A stretch of DNA of 34,610 nt from a virus, in IMG/VR virus record IMGVR_UViG_3300026120_000125, positions 1-34,610 of that record; one strand, written 5' to 3'. Positions 28,777 through 34,610 of the stretch are shown here, piece after piece. A model generated the notes under the pieces. The model did not search any database, was not told the DNA's origin, and was given only the letters and a program-made list of their open reading frames with translations. The translations under genes were made by a program, and so were the position numbers. The number at the start of each line of letters is the position of its first letter. Positions within the stretch are counted from its first letter, which is position 1.

Positions 28777-29219
28777 ACCGGACCCACCCCAGGAACATGA
28801 TCATCCTCCATAGCAAGTGGAAGAAGGCCATAGTTTCCTTCGTGAGATGGCTTTCTCCAACCCGATGGTTTGGTCAAATCCGGAAGTCCAAGTGGGTTTG
28901 GACGATTTGCCTTTACACCACGGATTTTGGACATATTGGCTTTATGAACTTCATCCCAAGCCTGAACTCCGTCTACCTGCATAAGATCAAGAGTCCCAAC
29001 TGCGACAACACAGAAATCGATTAGACCATCGATGAACTCTTCGGGATCACCATCAACATAAGCCTTGGTAATCTCGGTCCATTCCTCCAAGAGGAACTTG
29101 TAACGGAAAGCCAAGAGTCGCTTGAGCATGTCCGGATTGTCTTTGTTCTGTTCGATCCAATCGTGGAATCCGAACTTGTAGTGCATATCTTCGTTGTCGT
29201 TTACCCATTGTTCTGACAT
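28773..29219 (-). CDS. MazG-like nucleotide pyrophosphohydrolase (dCTPase candidate)
   Basis: A 148-residue protein of the all-alpha NTP-pyrophosphatase type. E46xxE49 (EEWTE) and E61xxD64 (EEFID), 11 residues apart, fit the ExxE-x(11-28)-ExxD metal motif, followed by DFCVVAVGTL. These enzymes split dNTPs to dNMP and pyrophosphate. Next to DNA polymerase and with a hydroxymethylase in the same genome, a role like T4 gp56 dCTPase is plausible; that is inference. The last 40 residues are Pro/Gly-rich and probably disordered. ATG 29219 has AAGGA eight bases upstream. Confidence 0.8.
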   Translation of the reverse strand: MSEQWVNDNEDMHYKFGFHDWIEQNKDNPDMLKRLLAFRYKFLLEEWTEITKAYVDGDPEEFIDGLIDFCVVAVGTLDLMQVDGVQAWDEVHKANMSKIRGVKANRPNPLGLPDLTKPSGWRKPSHEGNYGLLPLAMEDDHVPGVGPV

Positions 29220-29229
29220 GGTATAGTCC

Positions 29230-31740
29230 TTATGTAAAGAAGTCTTCAAGGGAGCTGGCTTCTTCTGCTGTCCAGCCAATTGCGTGTAAAATGAGGTTCA
29301 ATGGATCCAAAAAGGTCTTCTCGAACTGTTTCTCATAATCGATATACTTATGTAGTTTGAGCTCTTCCGGTAGAAAGTTTGGGAAAGCGATTACGTTTTC
29401 TTTCACCGGATTTGGTTTACGAAGATAGACATATTTCATCTTCGAACCTGGTGTAATAAGCTCGTACTTCTTTTCAAGACCAGCGTCTTTGATCGCGTTA
29501 TTGTATACGATCGCTGCTCGTGAATTGATCGGCGTGCCTTTCTTGTACACCGTTGTGCGGTCTACATATTTAGTGATTTCAGTAACACCCCTTGGAGCTG
29601 CAAGCTCATGGGGTGGCTTTGACTTGAACTCAGACTTGAACTTGGCAATGAATGCTTGAGTCGCTTCTTCATCACCAGTCAACATGATCTTGAACGCTTC
29701 TTTGAATTTGTCACGACAAATTTGGGGTGTCGAAGACTTGATTGCTTCAATACCCATCATTTTCAATTCAGGTTCAGCGTATTGAACACCTTCTGAGTTG
29801 TGTACGTTTAAGATGTATCGCTTCTTGGCTGTCCAGATACCACGATCAGCGATAACCTCTCGTTCCATCCACATACGATTGACCAAGCAATTCTGCTTGA
29901 TATGCAATCGTTCATATGCGTCATTGATAGTCTTCTGGAAAAAATCGGCACATGCCTTGTCAAGAAACTTGACTGGATCTTTTGGATCGAACTTCTTGAC
30001 CATAGGTCCAAAATTCAGGTATACCGAGTCGGTATCAATTGCAATCACGTAATTCTTATCCTTGGTTTCAAGGATTTCGTTCATTTTCTCATTGAGTGCT
30101 TTTTCGGCCCATCGAATGGCCAACTGGCCTGATAGTGTAATGGCTTCGGCCATTTTGAGCTCGAAGTATCGAAAATACTGATTTCCAAGTGCGCCATACA
30201 AAGAGTTGAGAAGATACTTAATAGCCTGCTCGTTGTTTCTGGCCTTTTGAATTTCTACTTTGAGAAGGTCATTCTTGGTTTTCTCGTATTCTTGCTTGTT
30301 CTTAAGCATTGATTTCTTGACGATCTTACGTTCGTCATAATACAGCTCAATGATGGTTGGGAGAATACCCTTTTTCTCTTTAATGAATGCCGCACCGTTA
30401 GCAGCAATAGCACAATTTGACTTGACCTTCTTTTCAGTGTTAAGATAGTGATCAACACTCGACATATGGCCTGGTTCATTTCGAAGAGTTTCAGGTGACA
30501 TGTTATATTGGACAATCAGGTTTGGATACAGAGAGTTGAGGTCAAATGACACAACCCAATCGTACATACCTGGTTTTGGTTCTTTCACATATCCACCCGG
30601 ATACGGTGCTTTGTATTTTGCTTCGTTTGGAAGGACGACGGTTTTCTTCTCGTATAGGAATCGATGGATAATCGAGTCCCAAATCGCGGTGGTTCCAAGG
30701 GTATCCGAATAGTTCACACCAGCTTTATAGGCCATGGTGTAGACCAATTCGAGAAGACCCATTTCAGAGTCGATCCGCTCTACAAGATCAATGTCCTTGA
30801 GGTTATAGTCAATGAACAGTTGGTGATTTTCTCGAAACAGGTTGTTGAGGTTACCATACTCCTCATACGACAATTTGCGCTCACCAAGGACAGTGTACGC
30901 AATGTGATCTAATTTGTATGACTCTTGTGGTCCGTACGCGTGACCAAACTTAAGGAACAGATCTTGATAGTCTAGGATCTGAATTCCCTTCAGATCAAAT
31001 GCTTCGGACGTTCGACCACCCTTGAATGATACTGTACGACGATCGACCATTTTCCATGGTGATAGAAGCTTGGCCTTGTCTTCACCAAGAACACGAGAAA
31101 TACGATTGACGAGATACGGGATATCGAAGAAACGGATATACCAACCCGTCACAACGTCTGGGCAATATTCTTCTTTGGACCATTGCCGTAGAAACCGTTC
31201 AATGAGATCTAGCTCATCCTTACACTTGACATATTGGATGTTACATCCTGGACGAGACTCATGAAGATACGATTTAGACGAATCGTAATCACCAAGACCA
31301 TAGATGCGCCATACATTATCAAATGTAGAGTGCATCGCGATCGAGATGATCGGTTTTTCAGCTACTTCTGGTTCGGGAAATCCATCGTCTGACGCAACCT
31401 CGATATCGATCGTGTTGACATTGATTACTCGAGGGTCAAACTTGATTTTTCCAGGAAATCTGTCATTGAGATACTGGAAAATGTAATTCTGCATACCGTA
31501 AATTGTATGCTGCTCAACATCTTTATAGGTGCTGATGAAGTCCTTTGCATCTCGCATGGACTCGAAGTTGATAGGTCTGACTGGCGTCCCGTCAAGGGAT
31601 TGCCAATCAGTTTCCTTTTGGGTACCAAGCCATAGTGTCGGCTTGAACCATACCTTCTTCTCTATTCGCTTGCCGTTGTCGTTATACCCTCTGTAAAGAA
31701 GATTGTTACCGTATCTAGACACTGAGGTATAGAATGACAT
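29230..31740 (-). CDS. 43: DNA polymerase, family B, T4 gp43 type
   Basis: An 836-residue polymerase with proofreading. Exo I D112/E114 (IDIEVA, same numbering as T4), Exo II D206 (RFFDIPY), Exo III Y312/D316 (DYNLKD). Polymerase motif A D400 (FDLNSLYP), motif B KYLLNSLYG (508-516), motif C D569/D571 (IDTDSVY). In Exo II the usual Asn before xxxFD is Tyr201 here. It ends EEASSLEDFFT, a likely sliding-clamp-binding tail comparable to the T4 gp43 C-terminus. GGAG lies seven bases before the ATG. A GATAAATA close to the late consensus lies upstream at 31763-31770. Confidence 0.98.
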   Translation of the reverse strand: MSFYTSVSRYGNNLLYRGYNDNGKRIEKKVWFKPTLWLGTQKETDWQSLDGTPVRPINFESMRDAKDFISTYKDVEQHTIYGMQNYIFQYLNDRFPGKIKFDPRVINVNTIDIEVASDDGFPEPEVAEKPIISIAMHSTFDNVWRIYGLGDYDSSKSYLHESRPGCNIQYVKCKDELDLIERFLRQWSKEEYCPDVVTGWYIRFFDIPYLVNRISRVLGEDKAKLLSPWKMVDRRTVSFKGGRTSEAFDLKGIQILDYQDLFLKFGHAYGPQESYKLDHIAYTVLGERKLSYEEYGNLNNLFRENHQLFIDYNLKDIDLVERIDSEMGLLELVYTMAYKAGVNYSDTLGTTAIWDSIIHRFLYEKKTVVLPNEAKYKAPYPGGYVKEPKPGMYDWVVSFDLNSLYPNLIVQYNMSPETLRNEPGHMSSVDHYLNTEKKVKSNCAIAANGAAFIKEKKGILPTIIELYYDERKIVKKSMLKNKQEYEKTKNDLLKVEIQKARNNEQAIKYLLNSLYGALGNQYFRYFELKMAEAITLSGQLAIRWAEKALNEKMNEILETKDKNYVIAIDTDSVYLNFGPMVKKFDPKDPVKFLDKACADFFQKTINDAYERLHIKQNCLVNRMWMEREVIADRGIWTAKKRYILNVHNSEGVQYAEPELKMMGIEAIKSSTPQICRDKFKEAFKIMLTGDEEATQAFIAKFKSEFKSKPPHELAAPRGVTEITKYVDRTTVYKKGTPINSRAAIVYNNAIKDAGLEKKYELITPGSKMKYVYLRKPNPVKENVIAFPNFLPEELKLHKYIDYEKQFEKTFLDPLNLILHAIGWTAEEASSLEDFFT

Positions 31741-31765
31741 CGTAACTCCATAATGAAAGAGGTAT

Positions 31766-31909
31766 TTATCTATCTAGTGCGCCGTTTTCCAACATTTCGT
31801 ACACACGTTCTACAGATTCATTGCGAAATTCAAGACGCTGAAGAGACTTTGCGGCCTCCCATCGACCTGATTTTTCACGACCAATAATTAGTGCTCTCAG
31901 AAGAGACAT
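31766..31909 (-). CDS. Small helical protein upstream of gene 43
   Basis: A 47-residue basic protein (MSLLRALIIGREKSGRWE... ending NGALDR). WEAAKSLQRLEF forms an amphipathic helix. CGGAG lies eight bases before the ATG. It sits just ahead of DNA polymerase, where T4 has regA; here RegA is further upstream. Nothing recognisable in the 95 bases between this gene and the phosphoesterase (31910-32004). Confidence 0.55.
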   Translation of the reverse strand: MSLLRALIIGREKSGRWEAAKSLQRLEFRNESVERVYEMLENGALDR

Positions 31910-32004
31910 AGTAATACTCCGTAAGTTGTGATTGATATGGAGTATTTAATCAATTTGGGAGGTCGAGAACATATCTATTACTGCATAGTCGATATGCAGT
32001 GGGG

Positions 32005-32640
32005 TTATAGCTCAATGTCCACGTATTTGAGCTCATCGAGGCAAATAAATCGAGTGCCCATGACATCTTGGGTAATAGACTTATGCCAATGGCCAAAAAT
32101 CCAAATCTTTGGCCGATGATTGGTATGATGGAACATTGTATCAAATGCATTTCGAGTCCGCGAATCACACGTTGGATCACGGTAGAAATTGAAAAGCGCT
32201 CTGGCGATAGAATCGGGGCAGTCATGAGTTACCATGACTTCTGGTTTGTACTCTTCATAGTATGCAATCATTTCACCGAGTTGCTGATAAGAAAGTTCTT
32301 CGTCTTCCCACCAACTTACACCCGGGATTCGATGGGCTTGATCGATTGAACGAGCTCCCCCAATATACATGATCCCATTTTCATGGAGACCATCAGGAAT
32401 CCAGTGAGTAGAATTCTCACATTCAAGAGGATTGTCATGATTGCCACGAATGAATCGATGAGAATGTCCCTCTTTAGACATTTCGTCCATAACGTATTGG
32501 CGATATTCAGGTCGCTCACCAAATCCAATTCCAAAATCTCCAACTTGAACTGATTTTGAACAAGGAGATTTTGGATCATGGATTACATTGAGATATTCCA
32601 TCCACTTACCATGAATGTCGCCGACAAAACGAATTTTCAT
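32005..32640 (-). CDS. Calcineurin-like metallophosphoesterase, type 1
   Basis: A 211-residue phosphoesterase with all five motifs: GDIHG (7-11), GDFG (34-37), GNHDN (66-70), THD (139-141) and GHWH (about 188-191). The GNHD-GHxH set binds two metals. Family members cleave phosphomonoesters, phosphodiesters or nucleotide signals such as Ap4A; the substrate cannot be told. The start overlaps the 59-aa gene as ATGA. Confidence 0.9.
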   Translation of the reverse strand: MKIRFVGDIHGKWMEYLNVIHDPKSPCSKSVQVGDFGIGFGERPEYRQYVMDEMSKEGHSHRFIRGNHDNPLECENSTHWIPDGLHENGIMYIGGARSIDQAHRIPGVSWWEDEELSYQQLGEMIAYYEEYKPEVMVTHDCPDSIARALFNFYRDPTCDSRTRNAFDTMFHHTNHRPKIWIFGHWHKSITQDVMGTRFICLDELKYVDIEL

Positions 32641-32816
32641 TTCTTGTATTCCAAATTCTCATAGCGATTCTTGAGATCATTGATGTATTTGTCAGCATCA
32701 ACCCAGCGTCCCTGTGAATCACGAACTACCCACATTCCACTATGTGAAAGCCCCATAAGAGGATGAATGGTTTCATATTCACGCCGGGCGGTGAAGATTT
32801 GATCGGTATCGTACAT
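32637..32816 (-). CDS. Small hypothetical protein
   Basis: A 59-residue protein (MYDTDQIFTARREYETIH...). WVVRDSQGRWVDADKYINDLKNRYENL has a strand then a helix. GGAG lies six bases before the ATG at 32816; the in-frame ATG at 32828 has no site. First gene after the promoter at 32843-32871 and coupled to the phosphoesterase. Confidence 0.6.
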   Translation of the reverse strand: MYDTDQIFTARREYETIHPLMGLSHSGMWVVRDSQGRWVDADKYINDLKNRYENLEYKK

Positions 32817-32842
32817 GTTGATCTCCATTTGCTGTTAGTAAT

Positions 32843-32871
32843 ACTATACTACAAGCAAAAGGAAAAGTACA
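32843..32871 (-). promoter_or_regulatory. Early promoter for the 59-aa/phosphoesterase genes
   Basis: TGTACT (32871 to 32866), 17 bases, TATAGT (32848 to 32843). Start near 32836, 20 bases before the 59-aa gene. Confidence 0.78.
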
Positions 32872-32881
32872 CCCTTAAATG

Positions 32882-32926
32882 CTATTTGTTGATCTCGACA
32901 TCCTTAAATCTTTGAGGCCAACTCAT
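32882..32926 (-). CDS. Possible 14-residue peptide ORF
   Basis: MSWPQRFKDVEINK follows the second phosphoesterase with an ATGA overlap, and AAAGG lies seven bases before its ATG. The arrangement mimics the real coupled genes of this phage, but the length makes it a weak call. Confidence 0.25.
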   Translation of the reverse strand: MSWPQRFKDVEINK

Positions 32927-33480
32927 AACGAGGCCTTTCGCTTTCTCAGTTTATCACGGAGATCTTCATAGTGGATTGGAGACCAATTATTGACCTCCAC
33001 ACATGCATTGTAATGGCGAAGTGTTGGTGATAGATTATTGTGGATATGGCCATGCACATTGAATGTAACACGGTAGTCACCTTCAAAGGTATTCTGAAGT
33101 TGCATCGGAACATGGGTAAGTAGCATGTCATCCATGTATTTCCACACTGCAATCTTCTCAAAGAACCATTGTCCTTTATGACCTTTACCAGATAGGTAAC
33201 GAATGTCATCATGGTTGCCAACGATCAAGCGCTTGTGACCTTGAAGCTTTACCCAAATCTTTTCGAAATCAGTTTTGGGGCCAATGAAGACATCACCGAG
33301 ATGCCACACATGATCTTCGGGTTTGATCACGGCGTTCCAATTCTCGATCATCAGTTCGTCGCACTCAGCCTGATCCTTGAAATGCTTTCCTCTGAAAGGA
33401 AGCCCATCTTCACCAAGGAATTTCAGCATGTTGGCATGCAAGAAATGGGTATCGGATATGATCCAAACGTTTCGAGTCAT
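32923..33480 (-). CDS. Calcineurin-like metallophosphoesterase, type 2
   Basis: A 185-residue phosphoesterase of the group common in phages. SDTHFLHANM (9-18), HLGDV (60-64), GNHDD (88-92), THVPM (118-122) and NVHGHIHNN (about 141-149) give the full metal site. It is not closely similar to the neighbour at 32005-32640 beyond the motifs, so this is not a recent duplication. The start overlaps the 81-aa gene as ATGA. Substrate unknown; RNA or nucleotide cleavage is possible. Confidence 0.9.
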   Translation of the reverse strand: MTRNVWIISDTHFLHANMLKFLGEDGLPFRGKHFKDQAECDELMIENWNAVIKPEDHVWHLGDVFIGPKTDFEKIWVKLQGHKRLIVGNHDDIRYLSGKGHKGQWFFEKIAVWKYMDDMLLTHVPMQLQNTFEGDYRVTFNVHGHIHNNLSPTLRHYNACVEVNNWSPIHYEDLRDKLRKRKASL

Positions 33481-33722
33481 TTGCTTGACAACGCTATTGA
33501 TGGAACATCCATTGTCTGGATCTTGGTCATTGGCCGATATGCTATCGTATGATGAAACGGTCGTTGACGGAACGCACCATGATTGTTGGAAAGCGTGTGA
33601 GTTTCACGTTCCATTTGACCGCGGTCGTTTCGCTTGAAAATTGAGATTTCGATAAAATCGATATCTTCGTCGTACATAACTTCATTACCGAAGTCAGCGA
33701 CGGCACCATACACGCTTTTCAT
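33477..33722 (-). CDS. Small hypothetical early protein
   Basis: An 81-residue protein (MKSVYGAVADFGNEVMYD...). DIDFIEISIFKRND looks like a strand pair, and the rest is polar. AGGA lies seven bases before the ATG. It is the first gene after the promoter at 33729-33757 and is coupled to phosphoesterase type 2. Function unknown. Confidence 0.62.
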   Translation of the reverse strand: MKSVYGAVADFGNEVMYDEDIDFIEISIFKRNDRGQMERETHTLSNNHGAFRQRPFHHTIAYRPMTKIQTMDVPSIALSSK

Positions 33723-33728
33723 AATCTA

Positions 33729-33757
33729 ATCCTATCATATTTCGAAAGGGATGTAAA
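33729..33757 (-). promoter_or_regulatory. Early promoter downstream of regA
   Basis: TTTACA (33757 to 33752), 17 bases, TAGGAT (33734 to 33729); a TATGAT five bases closer is too near to serve. The -10 overlaps the ribosome site of the 81-aa gene, so the transcript would be nearly leaderless unless it starts at the hexamer edge. Confidence 0.6.
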
Positions 33758-33765
33758 CCCTCAAC

Positions 33766-34137
33766 TCATACCTTTGCACCAATATTGTACTTGGGACATA
33801 GTTCCCACTGATCTTTCTCTTTGAAGGAAATGATCTTGATTTGACGAAGAGGAGCACAATCAAGCGTACCATCTTTTACGATATCAACCAAACCCCAATC
33901 AGAGAGAAGGGTTGCAATCGTATTTCGTCTCATCACATCATTCTTCTCAAGATTGGATTTCTTTCCATCAAGAAGAAAAAGCTCCTTGAAGTGGACAATG
34001 AAATATCGACCTTGCTTATGGAGAATATGACACGACTGATATAGCTTCTTATCCTTACGAGAAGCAACACCAATTCGTGTGAGTGTCTCTTTGACCTTTA
34101 GAAAATCATCGGGTTCTGCGAGGGTAATTTCGAGCAT
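33766..34137 (-). CDS. regA: RegA translational repressor
   Basis: A 123-residue RegA, one residue longer than T4 RegA. MLEITLAEPDDFLKVKETL matches the T4 N-terminus, and LYQSCHIL, YFIVHFKE and the ending KYNIG are conserved. RegA binds the start region of early mRNAs and blocks translation, including its own. I chose ATG 34137 by the family N-terminus; the in-frame ATG at 34158 is possible. The ribosome site is weak at both, compatible with autoregulation. It follows gp62 as in T4. Confidence 0.95.
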   Translation of the reverse strand: MLEITLAEPDDFLKVKETLTRIGVASRKDKKLYQSCHILHKQGRYFIVHFKELFLLDGKKSNLEKNDVMRRNTIATLLSDWGLVDIVKDGTLDCAPLRQIKIISFKEKDQWELCPKYNIGAKV

Positions 34138-34162
34138 ATCGCCCGGCTGCCACGCCATCAAT

Positions 34163-34543
34163 TCATTTTGTTCGACCACCTTTAGTCACCTTGCTTTTTA
34201 TCGTTGTTATTTGGTCAGGTGATAGGAGCGCCAAGGCCTGGTGCGCTTTTGCATCGCTATAGCCATAATATGCTTTGACTGCCTCAATATCACTTACGGT
34301 TTGTGGCTTCAACCACTTGGAAAAGCGCTTGCGTTTCCTAACCATATTTATAAACCAGTCAAATTGAAGTCTATTGGGCAGATGGGCGTTGATGTTCATC
34401 TCATTGGCAATCTGAACGGTGTCCGGAAAATAGGACAACCCACGATTTACCATAAAGGCGTTGTACTTCTTCTCGGTCTCTTCATCAACGATGAGATCTT
34501 CTTTGGTATCATTGATTGCTTTGAGATAATCAAACGGGGACAT
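34163..34543 (-). CDS. 62: Clamp-loader small subunit, T4 gp62
   Basis: A 126-residue gp62. SPFDYLKAINDTKEDL, AFMVNRGLSYFPDTVQIANEMN (29-50), RLQFDWFINMVRKRKRFSKW and VKAYYGYSDAKAHQAL match the family, which is shorter in cyanophage-like members than in T4 (187). With gp44 it loads the gp45 clamp onto DNA. The ribosome site is weak; it overlaps the ORF upstream by 14 bases, so coupling is likely. A TATAAATA inside the gene (34345-34352) may be chance. Confidence 0.93.
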   Translation of the reverse strand: MSPFDYLKAINDTKEDLIVDEETEKKYNAFMVNRGLSYFPDTVQIANEMNINAHLPNRLQFDWFINMVRKRKRFSKWLKPQTVSDIEAVKAYYGYSDAKAHQALALLSPDQITTIKSKVTKGGRTK

Positions 34544-34610
34544 TGGTGTCTATTTGAACTCCACGTTGGTGGCAATATTTCACCTCGGTTGGATTAAGGT
34601 GATTGACAAG
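34530..34610 (-). CDS. C-terminus of the gene upstream of gp62 (partial, perhaps gp44)
   Basis: The frame is open from the window edge to a stop at 34532-34530 and reads LVNHLNPTEVKYCHQRG...TNVPV. It overlaps the gp62 start by 14 bases, like other coupled genes here. By T4 order this place belongs to the clamp-loader ATPase gp44, but these 26 residues do not show a recognisable motif. Confidence 0.4.
   Translation of the reverse strand, partial: LVNHLNPTEVKYCHQRGVQIDTNVPV

Noticed and set aside
31910-32004. Gap between the 47-aa gene and phosphoesterase type 1
   Set aside because: It is A/T-rich, with no early-type -35/-10 pair, hairpin or ORF that I can support.
1-34610. CRISPR arrays, insertion sequences, tRNA genes, attachment sites
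   Set aside because: I saw no spaced direct repeats, transposase, cloverleaf or integrase. The only RNA gene I can support is the tmRNA.

Overview
The window looks like the early and replication region of a T4-superfamily myovirus that infects an alphaproteobacterium. T4-type core genes lie in T4-like order: clamp-loader small subunit gp62, RegA, family B DNA polymerase gp43, then UvsX, gp41-type DnaB helicase and RNase H further along. The alphaproteobacterial signs are a GapR (DUF2312) homologue and a circularly permuted two-piece tmRNA gene. Every convincing gene is on the minus strand. Genes are densely packed, and many neighbours share ATGA or TAATG overlaps, so the description below runs from high to low coordinates (the direction of transcription).

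Layout: 34.6-31.7 kb holds a partial ORF, gp62, RegA, two calcineurin-like phosphoesterases, small proteins and DNA polymerase. 29.2-24.6 kb holds a MazG-like pyrophosphatase, membrane and hypothetical proteins, a primase-polymerase-like protein, an Nmad1/DUF1599 protein and a thymidylate-synthase-fold hydroxymethylase. 24.6-19.3 kb holds dCMP deaminase and then a translationally coupled five-gene chain: inositol-phosphate-synthase-like, HAD, HhH/aGPT-PPlase-like, FkbM methyltransferase and SGNH-like. 19.3-14.6 kb holds UvsX, gp41 helicase, ThyX, DUF3310, DUF1289 and a P-loop kinase. 14.1-13.7 kb is the permuted tmRNA. 13.5-12.1 kb holds a VWA protein, GapR and a small protein. 12.1-9.3 kb holds an exported protein, a B12-dependent ribonucleotide reductase and a zinc-ribbon protein. 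9.3-4.4 kb holds RtcB, small early genes, a GIY-YIG protein, RNase H and DUF6433-like. 4.3-0 kb holds two exported proteins, a small Cys protein, then a polysaccharide deacetylase, a processive GT2 glycosyltransferase and a GH16-like glycosidase, and the start of a probable DNA ligase.

Three parts stand out. (1) A permuted ssrA gene whose tag reads ANTNAAPEALALAA, with acceptor stem, P2 helix, T-stem and joining stem all traceable, under its own promoter. (2) An exopolysaccharide cassette (deacetylase, synthase with QxxRW, GH16 hydrolase) placed early in the infection programme. (3) A probable DNA-base hypermodification system. Its deoxynucleotide arm is a TS-fold enzyme with Asp at the substrate-choosing position, Nmad1, a MazG-like enzyme and dCMP deaminase. 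Its presumed DNA-level arm is the INO1-HAD-HhH-FkbM-SGNH chain. Two members of that chain end in the same SLEDFF-like tail as the phage DNA polymerase, which suggests recruitment by the sliding clamp.

Regulation is readable. Ten minus-strand promoters have a T(T/G)TAC(A/T) -35 box and exactly 17 bp to a TATAAT-like -10, like T4 early promoters. Perfect T4-late-type TATAAATA octamers lie upstream of the tmRNA, the VWA gene and the INO1 chain.
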